Shown: positions 25,918-35,299, numbered from the stretch's first letter. The stretch: DNA of 47,852 bases from an uncultured Clostridia bacterium (GCA_944381435.1 CALWLD010000018.1:1-47852); one strand, 5' to 3'. Notes: generated by a model from the letters alone, not told the origin. A program made the numbers and translations.

Positions 25918-26739
25918 CTATATTTCTTTTTCTATATCTTTATCTATTATTAAATCATCATTGCTATAAGCCCAAGCACCTTTTATCTCATTTGATATAA
26001 ACTCTGGTGTAAAGGTTTCATTAGATTTTTTCTCGCTCCAACTATCATTTACTTTAACTCTTCCATCTTCTGTAAGTCCTGTTAAAACGATAAAATGCCC
26101 ACCGTTAGTAAAATAACCTGTGCTTACTCCTGTTGGAGTAGTATATCCTTTATAGCAGGTAGATACTATCATTACTTTTCCTTGGCTTAAATTTTCTATT
26201 ATGCTACTTGCACTTGTACTTACATTTTCTGCATTTAACCCAAACTCTGTAGCACCTGTTGTCATTAGTTGCCAGCTACTTCCTGCACCATTTATAGCCC
26301 ACCCCCTACTTGTACTAAAATCTGCCATTGTTTGAGGATTTATAGAAGTATCTCCTGTTAGTCCTACAACAACCATTGCTAAAGCACTAGGTCCGCAACC
26401 TGCTATTTTTATAGTAGTACCTGCATAACTATGGTTTGCCCATTTTTTATCAAACTGGAAAAATAAAGGTATATCTCGCCCTTCATATATAGCATCATCT
26501 TTTATGTTATTTTCATTTTTAAAATCTTCTAAAATGATAGCAGTATCGCTAGTAGTATCTACACCTATAACATTTAATAAAGCCGATAAAGGTGATGTTA
26601 CAATATAGTATGTAAAAGCAAAAAAGAGAAAAATTGTAGTAATGCCTATTATTAAGGCTATCATCAATTTCTCTCTTTTTTCATCATCTATAAGTCTTAT
26701 TGCCAATTCTTTTATTAGTATGTAAAGTGCTTTTGTCAT
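25918..26739 (-). CDS. Membrane-anchored C39-like cysteine peptidase
   Basis: The 273-residue protein has one helix near residues 25-46 and an extracellular peptidase_C39_2-type domain. The catalytic set is visible: Q95 (FFQFD) for the oxyanion hole, C115 in GCGPSA, H215 in GGHFIVL and N231/D232 in VNDSW. T4SS loci of Gram-positives usually carry a wall-degrading VirB1-like enzyme, often NlpC/P60. A C39-fold enzyme here may open the wall or process a surface protein. It directly follows the VirB4 gene with no gap. It lacks the ABC transporter domains of bacteriocin-processing C39 proteins. Confidence 0.78.
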   Translation of the reverse strand: MTKALYILIKELAIRLIDDEKREKLMIALIIGITTIFLFFAFTYYIVTSPLSALLNVIGVDTTSDTAIILEDFKNENNIKDDAIYEGRDIPLFFQFDKKWANHSYAGTTIKIAGCGPSALAMVVVGLTGDTSINPQTMADFSTSRGWAINGAGSSWQLMTTGATEFGLNAENVSTSASSIIENLSQGKVMIVSTCYKGYTTPTGVSTGYFTNGGHFIVLTGLTEDGRVKVNDSWSEKKSNETFTPEFISNEIKGAWAYSNDDLIIDKDIEKEI

Positions 26740-28548
26740 CTATCTTCCACCCTTGCCACCTAATATATATTTAGCTTCATAGTCTGCAAGCTCCATATTA
26801 AAAATATAGTGTTTACTACCTATTATTAAAAGTCCACGTCCACGAACACCTGCTTGTATGATGTCTTTATGTATTTGCTTTAACTCAAAAACATCAACTA
26901 TTTCTTGCAAGTCTTTACCATCACTACCTAAAAATATTTTATAGCAAGGTAGCGTTAAAAGTGCTTGTCCATACATTTTTATTCGTGGGTCTAAAAAGTC
27001 AATAATTGATTGACTAATAACAACCAAGCTACCTTCATATTTTCTACATCTTTTAGCAATGTTCCTAAGCCCTATTAGCGTTTGAGGTATTTCTGGGTCT
27101 ATAAGTAAATAAGCTTCATCACATATAAGCATTATTTTCTCATTTCTATCTTTTGTCATTTGTTGCCAACACCAGCTTATTATATTAAAATACTGTGCTT
27201 TTTTTATACGTTCAGATGAATTATTAAGGTCATAAGTATCTAAACATACTATTTTACTTTCTGTAAATAAACTTGTTTGTTTATTAAATAAAAACTGGTC
27301 TTGTCCATTTATTAAATTACCAATATAGAGTATTAAATCGTTGTAATCTAATATAGTTTGTTTGTCTTCTTCTAGCTCTTTATTTTTTACTAAAGTGTTA
27401 TATAAATCTGATATAATAGGAAAATCTTTGCTAGTTAAATTACTTGTGTTTGTATCCCAATATATACCAAATTCATTGTATAGCTTTATTAAGTTTTCAT
27501 TTAAAATAGTCTTTTGTCTTTCTGTTATGCTAGATAAACACAGGCTAAAAAATACCTCTAAATTTTGTAAGTGTAGTGCTAAAGCTCCTACACCATCAAA
27601 TTCTTTTTCTTCTTCACTATCATCTAAAGATATAGGCTTTATCTCTAGTGGATTAATATTACCTTTTTCTCCACCACCTAAATTTATCCAGTCCCCATCT
27701 AAATCTTTTACTATCTTATCGTATTCTCTTTCAGGGTCTACTATAAGTATTTTTGTACCTAGCATATATTCGTTAAGTATTATTTTTTTAATAGCAGTAG
27801 ATTTCCCCTTGCCTGGAGCACCAACTGCAACTATATTAGAGTTAGTCCTATCTCCATTACGCTTCCATAAGTCCATTATCATAAGCTTTCCGTTTATGTC
27901 TTTAGCAAAGTAGTATCCCTCATCATCGCTAAAACCTTCGCTTGAATTAAAGTAACCACCTATATATGTAGATAATAAAGATACTCTACCTGCTAGCTCT
28001 TTAACTATATCTGTTGTATATCCATAAGGTGATATAGATATAAAGCCATCTTCTTGAAAAAATGGTATTTGTCTTACATTACAACCTAGCCCTATTACTG
28101 TGTTTGTAAGTCTTTCACAGTTTTTTCTAAGTGCTTCTTCGCTATTTCCTAAAACAAGCATTATATTAACCATTAAGCCTATACTTTCACCTTTTTCTTC
28201 TATCTGCTTTAATATATTTTGTCCATCTAATGCTCGTTTTTCTGCTTGCATTTTCCTATAATCATCTGTTTCAGAAACTGCCTTTTGTCTATTTGATTTT
28301 ATATTTTCACTTAATGCACTTATAAGAACACCTTCAGATTGAGGTATAAATTCATTAATCATTACAACCCCTTGTACATTGCTTATTTTCCCAAGCCAAC
28401 CATACTCAAGGCTACTTGGATATTTATTAATAATATAGCATCTAGCAAGGTTATCTCCTATTTGTATTCCTTTTGTGCTAAACTTTAAAATCATAGGGGA
28501 TATTATGTTTAGCAAGTTGTCATTTATAGCAGTTTTACAACCTTTCAT
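26740..28548 (-). CDS. virB4: VirB4/TraE-type conjugation ATPase
   Basis: The 602-residue ATPase energises the type IV secretion channel. Walker A is GAPGKGKST at 243-251, with VDPEREYDKIV after it. Walker B is IMLICDEAY near 470-480, followed by the RNIAKRCRKYEGSLVVISQS segment typical of VirB4. Its N-terminal domain is shorter than usual; the gene upstream (28568-29155) appears to supply the missing part. It abuts the peptidase gene and lies 19 bp from the preceding one. Confidence 0.88.
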   Translation of the reverse strand: MKGCKTAINDNLLNIISPMILKFSTKGIQIGDNLARCYIINKYPSSLEYGWLGKISNVQGVVMINEFIPQSEGVLISALSENIKSNRQKAVSETDDYRKMQAEKRALDGQNILKQIEEKGESIGLMVNIMLVLGNSEEALRKNCERLTNTVIGLGCNVRQIPFFQEDGFISISPYGYTTDIVKELAGRVSLLSTYIGGYFNSSEGFSDDEGYYFAKDINGKLMIMDLWKRNGDRTNSNIVAVGAPGKGKSTAIKKIILNEYMLGTKILIVDPEREYDKIVKDLDGDWINLGGGEKGNINPLEIKPISLDDSEEEKEFDGVGALALHLQNLEVFFSLCLSSITERQKTILNENLIKLYNEFGIYWDTNTSNLTSKDFPIISDLYNTLVKNKELEEDKQTILDYNDLILYIGNLINGQDQFLFNKQTSLFTESKIVCLDTYDLNNSSERIKKAQYFNIISWCWQQMTKDRNEKIMLICDEAYLLIDPEIPQTLIGLRNIAKRCRKYEGSLVVISQSIIDFLDPRIKMYGQALLTLPCYKIFLGSDGKDLQEIVDVFELKQIHKDIIQAGVRGRGLLIIGSKHYIFNMELADYEAKYILGGKGGR

Positions 28549-28567
28549 TTAATAAGCTACCTCCTTT

Positions 28568-29155
28568 TTATATTTCTTCATCATTTATTATGGAAATGCT
28601 ATCTTCTAAATCCATAGCTTCAATGTTACCATAAGATGTATTTGTAAATAGATTACATAGTCTAGCTATTTCTTCTGTTGTACAAAGGCTAGCTTTTATC
28701 TTGCCTGTTTCAAATTTTCTAGCTATACTTTTTGCTATTTTTTCTATTTCATCAATGTTAGATAACTTTTGCCTTACTATGAAATAGTATTCATTTTCAA
28801 GCTCATTACCATTTACAGAGTATTTATGTAAAAACATAGTTGCTTCTCTTAAAAGTTCTTTTCTTTTTAAGTTTTCACAGTCTCTATACATTTGCCTATA
28901 AGAGTTACTTAACTTACTTATATCAACAGGCTTTGATATTTTAAGCATTCGTAAATTAATCTTAACTGATGCAAACTCACTACTTAATGTTTTTGTAAGT
29001 ATATTTATATCTGTTTTACTCATTGTAGTTATAGAAACTGTGTCTAGCTTTATAAACGCTATTATATGGTTATCTTTTGTATATAAAATATTGTTTTTTA
29101 TATCGGCAACATTTATATACTGATTACTTGTTTCTTTTTTCTTTTTTGGTTTCAT
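28568..29155 (-). CDS. VirB4 N-terminal-domain-like protein (split VirB4 partner)
   Basis: The 195-residue soluble protein reads IIAFIKLDTVSITTMSKTDI, then a RQMYRDCENLKRKELL helix and YYFIVRQKL, a pattern like the N-terminal domain of Gram-positive VirB4/TcpF ATPases. It is immediately upstream of a VirB4 whose own N terminus is short. It has no P-loop. I infer that VirB4 is encoded in two pieces here. It overlaps the upstream membrane-protein gene by 32 bp. Confidence 0.55.
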   Translation of the reverse strand: MKPKKKKETSNQYINVADIKNNILYTKDNHIIAFIKLDTVSITTMSKTDINILTKTLSSEFASVKINLRMLKISKPVDISKLSNSYRQMYRDCENLKRKELLREATMFLHKYSVNGNELENEYYFIVRQKLSNIDEIEKIAKSIARKFETGKIKASLCTTEEIARLCNLFTNTSYGNIEAMDLEDSISIINDEEI

Positions 29156-29495
29156 TTGCGTATTTTTCCCACCATTCTGTATATTTATAGTTATATATGT
29201 TAGGTCTTTTTAAATATCTATATATACCTAATATTTGTGTAATGGTAGAATAATTGTTTCCATCTCTTGCCACTAAAAAATAAGAGCAAGTAATTAAAAA
29301 TATACACACTATTCCACCTAACTTAAAATTTGTAAATATTGATACTATAAAACCTATAAAAAGTGCTACACCTATTAATATAGCAAGGTATTTAAGTTCT
29401 TTTTTGTATATACCTGCTATTATTTCTTTTTCTGCTGATATATTACTTGGCATATATAGGTTACTTTTAGAATATTCTTGTTCTATACTATCCAT
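29124..29495 (-). CDS. VirB3/PrgI-like membrane protein
   Basis: The 123-residue protein has a short polar N terminus (LYMPSNISAEKEI), two adjacent membrane helices (about 36-75) and a basic C-terminal tail (RYLKRPNIYNYKYTEWW). This topology and the position just before VirB4 match PrgI/TcpE/VirB3-type T4SS components, which anchor VirB4 to the membrane. It overlaps the next gene, so translation is coupled. Confidence 0.65.
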   Translation of the reverse strand: MDSIEQEYSKSNLYMPSNISAEKEIIAGIYKKELKYLAILIGVALFIGFIVSIFTNFKLGGIVCIFLITCSYFLVARDGNNYSTITQILGIYRYLKRPNIYNYKYTEWWEKYANETKKEKRNK

Positions 29496-29507
29496 TACAT
29501 CACTTCC

Positions 29508-29717
29508 TTATTTAAAATAAAACTCTACTATTTCTTTTATACTAAAAATAGATAAAGATACAACAAGAGCTATTAAGCAGTTTTTTATCTTTTTAACATA
29601 GTTCTCTTTTTCTTCTACATTAAAAATTAATGCAAATAGATGACTAGCTACTCTTGCCGTAATTCCTATTGGTAAAATAACTAACATTACTGTTATTAAT
29701 TTATCTAAAGTTTCCAT
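29508..29717 (-). CDS. Small two-helix T4SS membrane protein
   Basis: The 69-residue protein has helices at about 8-30 and 46-66 separated by a charged loop (NVEEKENYVKKIKN). It sits between the VirB6-like and VirB3-like genes, 8 bp and 12 bp away. It is the right size for a VirB2-like or holin-like subunit, but no specific family can be named from sequence. Confidence 0.6.
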   Translation of the reverse strand: METLDKLITVMLVILPIGITARVASHLFALIFNVEEKENYVKKIKNCLIALVVSLSIFSIKEIVEFYFK

Positions 29718-29725
29718 TTAATCAC

Positions 29726-30595
29726 CTATTTCCTTGCAAATCTTCGAATCCTTGACATCATACTAGCAGTTTGATTTATAGTCATCATATTTATACCACT
29801 ATGTCCTAAACCTATCATAAACTGTTGTAAAAACTGTGGTGTTTTTAGTGCCATAATCATAGCACCTATACCAAAAAATATATTCCCATTAACTGTAACA
29901 GAAAAGCCTAATTTCATCATTGCAAGTTGTATTACAACAGTTACACTGTTTTGTATGAAAATTTTAGCATAAGGTGCAAAAACACCATTGTCGCTATTTA
30001 TTAAACCTACACAAGCAATAGGTACTCCTAGCCTTAATATAAACATTTCAAGCCCTCGTTTTATAAACTGAAAAGCTAATATTAAATAGCATATAAAAAA
30101 TACTAATAAAGCAAGTAACATAAATAAACCTGTACCTAAAAACATTGTATCAAACAATTCTGATAAACTTATTACAGTTACTGCTCCTACTGCTTCTAAA
30201 ACAGCATCTATAAGCTCTGTTGAAATATTTACAAATATCTCATATATAAAATTAAAAGTAAGTATAATAACTAATGCTTTTATAAATCCTACAAGTGTAT
30301 TTTCAACAGTAGAGCTTGCATCTCCATCTCGCCCTAAAATGTATATATCAAACATTTTTTTCAAAAACATAAAAATAAGCAAGGATATACCAAACCCTGA
30401 TGTAACATCAAATATAGTACCAAAAAATAACTGACTTTGTGTTCCATCTAATATAGTATTTTGAAATATAGAACCATCACTTATATGGTTTTCTACCCAA
30501 AATACTATATTTATTAACTGAGCGAATAATACATCTGCCATAGGGAAAGCGTCATTAAAAAAGTCTGTTAATAATGCTTCTAATATTTTTGTCAT
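29726..30595 (-). CDS. VirB6/TrbL-like polytopic T4SS channel protein
   Basis: The 289-residue protein has about six hydrophobic helices, with a soluble N-terminal stretch and a short basic C terminus (SRIRRFARK). The RGLEMFILRLGVPIACVGLI segment is typical of TrbL/VirB6-like proteins of Gram-positive conjugation systems. It lies between the VirB2-like and small two-helix genes. It should form part of the inner-membrane channel. Confidence 0.7.
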   Translation of the reverse strand: MTKILEALLTDFFNDAFPMADVLFAQLINIVFWVENHISDGSIFQNTILDGTQSQLFFGTIFDVTSGFGISLLIFMFLKKMFDIYILGRDGDASSTVENTLVGFIKALVIILTFNFIYEIFVNISTELIDAVLEAVGAVTVISLSELFDTMFLGTGLFMLLALLVFFICYLILAFQFIKRGLEMFILRLGVPIACVGLINSDNGVFAPYAKIFIQNSVTVVIQLAMMKLGFSVTVNGNIFFGIGAMIMALKTPQFLQQFMIGLGHSGINMMTINQTASMMSRIRRFARK

Positions 30596-30606
30596 TTATA
30601 TCACCC

Positions 30607-31002
30607 CTATACAGATGCACCTGCTTTAAAATAATTAGATACTACTGATATAATAACACCTGCCGTCATTATAACAACATAAGAAACAATAACGGCTTTC
30701 GTTTTTTTGTCATATTGCTTTGCTTCCATTTCGTCATCACTAAATTTCTTTTTAAATTGGAAAAAACCAATACAAACAGGGGCTGCCAACGATGCTAATA
30801 TCATTAATAAATTTGAGGCATCTTGGAGCATTTTTTTAGCTCCTTCTGTTATAGGATTGTTCATTAAATCGTTTGCAAAAATATTGTTTGTTGTAAACAT
30901 AGTAAAAACAAAAATAAGATTGTACATTAAAAATTTATTTTTTATATATAATTTATTAATTTTTTTAAGCATTTTATTTGTTTTAGTTTTTATGTTTTTC
31001 AT
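30607..31002 (-). CDS. VirB2-like T4SS membrane protein
   Basis: The start is set at the ATG at 31002, which has AAAGGAG eight bases upstream; a frame extension of 12 codons has no site. The 131-residue product has an N-terminal signal-like helix (FLMYNLIFVFTMFTTNNIFA), a second helix near 66-85 (LLMILASLAAPVCIGFFQF) and a third near 103-124. The layout resembles the VirB2/TrbC-like first components of clostridial T4SS operons. A pilus is not expected in Gram-positives; a channel-lining role is more likely. Confidence 0.62.
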   Translation of the reverse strand: MKNIKTKTNKMLKKINKLYIKNKFLMYNLIFVFTMFTTNNIFANDLMNNPITEGAKKMLQDASNLLMILASLAAPVCIGFFQFKKKFSDDEMEAKQYDKKTKAVIVSYVVIMTAGVIISVVSNYFKAGASV

Positions 31003-31062
31003 AGTAATCTCCTTTTTTAATAAATTTTTATATAGCATTTTTTTTGCTCTACAAAAAAAGAA

Positions 31063-32922
31063 TTAACCTAAATCGTCTAATTCTTCTTCTAAACTTTTAT
31101 AATATCTATTCCATAGCTCCATTTTTATATCACTACTTGATTTTTTAGGTCTTTTTTCTTGTCTTTCTAATATAACTTTTCTGTTGTGTTCTTTATCTCC
31201 CAAGCCAAATATTTTATTAAAAAACCAGTTAGATAAATCTGGAGCATAAAATATTACATTTTCTCCATCTTTTAATACAAGTGTATTAGGTCTTTTTATT
31301 TTTTCTACTTCCTTATAGTTAAGAAGTGGTCTTTCTACATAGCTTGTACTAGATGTAAAACTATCTTTACCATTACTTTCTGTAACATTTAATACTGTAT
31401 ATGTACCTAGCCTTTCGCTAACTTCTCTTAAAGTTTCAGTATCTTTACTACGTAAGTATATTAATGTTTCTGCGTTATCTTTTAAAACTCTTGCTACATC
31501 TTCATCATATACACTTTTTAACTGGGCAAAACTTTGTATAAATAAGTTAAATCTTATACCATAACCTGCTGATACAGTCATTTTAGATTCCATACCATTA
31601 ATAGCAGGATAGTTACCAAACTCATCAAGGTTAAAGTTTACTCTTCTTGGTAACCTATTACCATTAGCTTTAGCATTTTTTATAAGTGAGTTATAGTACT
31701 GGCTTATAAAAAGCCCTGCTAAAGAGTTGTAAGTTTGCTTTTGGTCAGGTAATATAATAAATATAGCTCTTTTTTTACTGCTATCGTTTATATCAAAGTC
31801 TGTTTGCTTGCTCATTTCATAAATAAATGGACTTGCAAACAATCTTAAAGTTGATAAAGCAGATGTAAAAAAGCTACCTCTTGTTTTTTCAGGTGCAACA
31901 AGTGCAATACTTGCCTTTAGCTTTGCAGGGTGGTTATCATCTAAATCTTGTATATATTTATTAAGTGGTATTTTCCCATTCTCATCTGATATACACATTT
32001 TAGATAAAAAGTTATATACATTAGTTAAATTTTGGTATTGTGGCTTATCCTTGTTTTCTATAACAACAAGAAGTATAGCAAATGCAAGTATAGATTTTTC
32101 TCCATTTTCCCAAATAGGCTCATTGCTACCTTTTTGTACTAACATATCTACTATATCTTCTACACTATCAATAGCTCTTGTCATATCTCCTTCATTTACA
32201 TAGTCTATAACATTTTGTAAAAAGTTATAGCTATTGCTTTTTTCAGGTTCTTCAAAATCAAGTGCTATTACCTCATAACCTAAATTTTGTAAAAATTCAT
32301 TTGTATAACAAAATAATTCGCCTTTAGGGTCTGATAGTATCATATTTTCCCCTGCTAAACCTTGTATACCTATTGTTTGTAACAAAACAGTTCGCCCTTT
32401 ACCACTTCTTGTAGCACCAAGCACTATAGAATGAGTATCATCATCATTGTAGTATATTTTTTCCTTATCATCTATTTTTTCTAAACCTAGACAAATGCCA
32501 CCTTTTTCAAACTTATACTGTTCAAATAGCTCTTCATCTATAGATTTGTTTAATAATAACATTCTTATCATTTTGTTTTCTTTAAGAACGTTGTAGCTAA
32601 ATGTTTTTTCTATTTCTTCTTTCTCTAAAAACCAACTGCTACCATATTGAAATTTGTTTTTTATAGGCTTTGGTATAAAAATACCGTCCATTATCTCAAT
32701 ATTTTTTTCATCATATTTTATATATTTCCTTTCACTGTTAGATAGTAAATACGCAGTTATTACTGTAATAAAAATACATAACACAAAAAATATATAAAAT
32801 ACATTTTGATTAAAAGTAATAAAATTACCAAAGAAAAATTTATTTATCATACCTGTTATTACTAATGTAATAGGTATACTTAATATTAAAGCATAGCCTA
32901 TTAATTTTTTTATTTTTTGCAT
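31063..32922 (-). CDS. virD4: VirD4/TraG-type coupling protein
   Basis: The 619-residue ATPase links the relaxosome to the secretion channel. Two N-terminal helices (about 8-28 and 41-61) anchor it. Walker A is GATRSGKGRT at 169-178, followed by ILSDPKGELF. Walker B is in VNFNLDEFGNYP near 410, with the IQSFAQL segment after it, all classic for TraG/VirD4. It lies 12 bp downstream of the SSB gene. Confidence 0.92.
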   Translation of the reverse strand: MQKIKKLIGYALILSIPITLVITGMINKFFFGNFITFNQNVFYIFFVLCIFITVITAYLLSNSERKYIKYDEKNIEIMDGIFIPKPIKNKFQYGSSWFLEKEEIEKTFSYNVLKENKMIRMLLLNKSIDEELFEQYKFEKGGICLGLEKIDDKEKIYYNDDDTHSIVLGATRSGKGRTVLLQTIGIQGLAGENMILSDPKGELFCYTNEFLQNLGYEVIALDFEEPEKSNSYNFLQNVIDYVNEGDMTRAIDSVEDIVDMLVQKGSNEPIWENGEKSILAFAILLVVIENKDKPQYQNLTNVYNFLSKMCISDENGKIPLNKYIQDLDDNHPAKLKASIALVAPEKTRGSFFTSALSTLRLFASPFIYEMSKQTDFDINDSSKKRAIFIILPDQKQTYNSLAGLFISQYYNSLIKNAKANGNRLPRRVNFNLDEFGNYPAINGMESKMTVSAGYGIRFNLFIQSFAQLKSVYDEDVARVLKDNAETLIYLRSKDTETLREVSERLGTYTVLNVTESNGKDSFTSSTSYVERPLLNYKEVEKIKRPNTLVLKDGENVIFYAPDLSNWFFNKIFGLGDKEHNRKVILERQEKRPKKSSSDIKMELWNRYYKSLEEELDDLG

Positions 32923-32933
32923 TAAATTACCCC

Positions 32934-33332
32934 CTATTCAAAAGGTAATTCTTCATTTTCTTCAACTTTTTCTACATCATCTACAAAGCTTTCTTCTGTT
33001 TTATCTTCTGTTTGCTTCTTCTCTAAAAACTCGGCTTTTTCAATATGCACCTCTACCGATTTTCTTTTGTTGCCGTTTTCATCTTCCCAAAGGTTAGATG
33101 TAATAGCTCCAACAATACCTATCATTTTTCCTTTTGTAAAGTATTTGCCTATAAACTCGGCTAACTTGCCAAAAGCTACACAGTCAATAAAATCTGCATT
33201 TTTTTCTTTTTCCTTTTTATAAGGATTTTTAACTGCTAAAGTAAATTTTGTAATAGCTAAAGGCTCTGCACTTTGAGAATATTTAATTTGTGGCTCACTT
33301 GCAAACCTTCCTGTTAATGTTACTTGATTCAT
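32934..33332 (-). CDS. ssb: Single-stranded DNA-binding protein of the element
   Basis: The 132-residue protein has the OB-fold signature of bacterial SSB (NQVTLTGRFASEPQIKY, DFIDCVAFGKLAEFI, KGKMIGIVG). The acidic tail ends in EELPFE rather than the usual DDDIPF, so it could still recruit repair proteins but with an extra residue after Phe. Conjugative elements often carry an SSB to protect transferred single strands. It has an AGGAGG site and follows the DUF6906-like gene by 10 bp. Confidence 0.92.
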   Translation of the reverse strand: MNQVTLTGRFASEPQIKYSQSAEPLAITKFTLAVKNPYKKEKEKNADFIDCVAFGKLAEFIGKYFTKGKMIGIVGAITSNLWEDENGNKRKSVEVHIEKAEFLEKKQTEDKTEESFVDDVEKVEENEELPFE

Positions 33333-33342
33333 AAATTACCTC

Positions 33343-33495
33343 CTATTTTTTAATAACTTTTAATCTACCACTTGTTTTGTGTAAAATTTCCATTGCAACT
33401 GGTGTGTTTTTTATAAGCCACCAATTCCTAGGGTTTAAGTTTTTGTCTTCTAAAAACTTTCTTTGATTTCTAGTTAGCTTTTTACCATTCTTCAT
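33343..33495 (-). CDS. DUF6906-like small protein
   Basis: The 50-residue basic protein starts MKNGKKLTRNQRKFLEDK and continues LNPRNWWLIKNTP, a pattern I associate with the DUF6906 family common in Firmicutes phages and mobile elements. A near-perfect AAAGGAGGTG site precedes it. It is the first gene after the terminator at 33526-33560 and directly precedes ssb. Function unknown. Confidence 0.75.
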   Translation of the reverse strand: MKNGKKLTRNQRKFLEDKNLNPRNWWLIKNTPVAMEILHKTSGRLKVIKK

Positions 33496-33525
33496 AGCCC
33501 ACCTCCTTTCAATATTTTTACATAC

Positions 33526-33560
33526 AAAAAAGACACTCTAAAAATTAGAATGTCTTTTTT
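33526..33560 (-). terminator. Bidirectional terminator between the LRR/DUF3991 gene and the SSB unit
   Basis: Arms AAAAAAGACACTCTAA and TTAGAATGTCTTTTTT (one mismatch) form a hairpin with A and T runs on both sides, 11 bp past the stop of the upstream gene. It divides the mobilisation genes from the secretion operon. Confidence 0.85.
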
Positions 33561-33570
33561 ATATGTTATC

Positions 33571-35208
33571 TTATTCCATTTCCATTTCTTCTATCTCTTC
33601 AACAATTTCTTCCTTAAAAGTTTCATATATTTTGTTAGCTAAATTTTCGCTTTTTTCTAAATCATTATTTTTAGCATAGCTTCCATCTAATAATAATGGC
33701 TTTTCATTATCATCAATATTTAAACTATAAGCACCTATTATCTTGTTATCATTATCTTTTATAGGAAATATAGCATTGCCCTTTTCATCTGCATAAATTT
33801 CCTTATTTCTAAACATTTCTAACAAGTCATTTTTTCTTATATCTGTTTTTAATACTAATTTTTGATAAAGCTCATTACTTTTATCTGTAGATATTTCTGG
33901 CTCTTTAAAAATATTATTACTAGGGTGGTTTTTATTTTTAATAGCAACGGCTTTTATTTCATCAGATACTTTACTATTATCACATATTTTCTCTAATAAC
34001 TCTCTTGGGCAATTTTCATTTTTAACTATACAAGATAGTATTTTATCATTTTTTATATTTTTCTCATATAAATCGTTTAATACCTTAATATCTATATTTT
34101 TATGTTTTATAGCTTCTGTTTTTATAAATTCGTCTTTATCATCTATCAAAATATTTAATGCCTCAATAGATATGTTTTCATTTTCTAACAACAGTTCTTT
34201 TAATTTCAAATCCTTATTTTTAGCTAAATTGTAAAATACTTCTTTAGGTAAATTTTCATTTATTGCAAGTTTTCTTAAAACTTTTATATCCTCTTCTTTT
34301 GATAAAGCAACAAGTATATTTTTAGGAAGTTCTTTAATGCTAGCCATTTTTATTTTATCATTTAGCGTTAAATTCAAGTTAAGCTCACTTTCTATTTCTT
34401 CTGTATTGTTATTTAACTCTTCTTTATTTTTGTTTGCAAGTTTTTCTTTTAAAATTTGTAACTCTATCTTAAAATCTCTAGCTAGCTCTAATAACATACT
34501 TTTTATACTCTCAATTATTAGTTTGTACATTTCTGCATATTTTTCTTTATCAAAAGATTTTTCTTCTAATATTTTTAAATCTTTTTCTGTATCTTCAATC
34601 TCATTTATAGTATTTTCTATAAACTTTTGATTTTCTAAATCTTCTGCACCATCTAAACCTTTGATTATAGATTGTTTAAATTTATAGTCTACTATCTTCT
34701 CGCCTATTTCCTGTAATTTATTTATAGTGTTGTCATCTAAATTTTCAATAACTTTTTCTATTTCCTTGTTATCAATATTAACATAATCTTTTATAAGATT
34801 GTTTATATTTTCTATTTTTTCATTTTTCCCAAATCTTTCATATTTAGCTTTTTCGTTTTCTAGCTTTGGTGTATATACATTTTTTAAATTATCGCAACCT
34901 TTAAAAACTTCAAATCCTAATTTTTCTACTCTTGGTAAATTCACATCTTTCAAATTGACACAATTTTCAAACGCTCCAGAATCTATTTCTACCACATCAC
35001 TTGCACTTACTATTTCTAAACTATGACAGTTTTTAAAAGCATTAGTACATATATTTACTACTGGTCGCTCGTTAATCTCGTCTAGTATTAAATTCCCATT
35101 GAAACTCTCATATATTTCCACTCCAGTTACCATAACTTCAATCTCGTTAAGTTCTATATATGAAAACATACAATCTTGTGTTGCATCATAATATTGTTTC
35201 TCTTTCAT
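33571..35208 (-). CDS. Leucine-rich/LRV repeat protein with C-terminal DUF3991-like domain
   Basis: The 545-residue protein has no signal peptide. Residues about 48-135 are BspA-like leucine-rich repeats (NAFKNCHSLEIV, GAFENCVNLKDV). About 140-280 is charged and coiled. About 285-430 holds degenerate helical LRV-type repeats (ENLPKEVFYNLAKN, ENCPRELLEKICDN). The last 100 residues (ELYQKLVLKTDIRKNDLLEM to IIGAYSLNI) match the C-terminal domain of the primase-like protein at 38801-40729. It ends in an acidic EEMEME tail. It starts at a TAATG overlap with what was probably the original end of the relaxase gene. A relaxosome or single-strand DNA accessory role is inference. Confidence 0.65.
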   Translation of the reverse strand: MKEKQYYDATQDCMFSYIELNEIEVMVTGVEIYESFNGNLILDEINERPVVNICTNAFKNCHSLEIVSASDVVEIDSGAFENCVNLKDVNLPRVEKLGFEVFKGCDNLKNVYTPKLENEKAKYERFGKNEKIENINNLIKDYVNIDNKEIEKVIENLDDNTINKLQEIGEKIVDYKFKQSIIKGLDGAEDLENQKFIENTINEIEDTEKDLKILEEKSFDKEKYAEMYKLIIESIKSMLLELARDFKIELQILKEKLANKNKEELNNNTEEIESELNLNLTLNDKIKMASIKELPKNILVALSKEEDIKVLRKLAINENLPKEVFYNLAKNKDLKLKELLLENENISIEALNILIDDKDEFIKTEAIKHKNIDIKVLNDLYEKNIKNDKILSCIVKNENCPRELLEKICDNSKVSDEIKAVAIKNKNHPSNNIFKEPEISTDKSNELYQKLVLKTDIRKNDLLEMFRNKEIYADEKGNAIFPIKDNDNKIIGAYSLNIDDNEKPLLLDGSYAKNNDLEKSENLANKIYETFKEEIVEEIEEMEME

Positions 35209-35282
35209 TATAAAATCATCTCCTGTTTTTTCATAATATTGTTTTGTTCTTTAAATTCTTCTCTTCTTTTTTCAAAATCACT
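35209..35282 (-). pseudogene. Detached C-terminal coding tail of the relaxase gene
   Basis: This stretch has a good protein-like frame (SDFEKRREEFKEQNN, then IMKKQEMIL) that ends in TAA overlapping the ATG of the next gene. The relaxase now stops at 35300-35302. Between the two lies a 20-bp unit bounded by a repeated CCTTTCA (35283-35289 and 35303-35309). Removing one 20-bp unit joins the frames exactly. It looks like a recent 20-bp insertion that shortened the relaxase. Confidence 0.6.
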
Positions 35283-35299
35283 CCTTTCAATAAAATAAC

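Noticed and set aside
25918..26739. C39 protein as a bacteriocin exporter component
   Set aside because: There is no ABC transporter domain or precursor peptide nearby, and the gene sits inside the T4SS operon.
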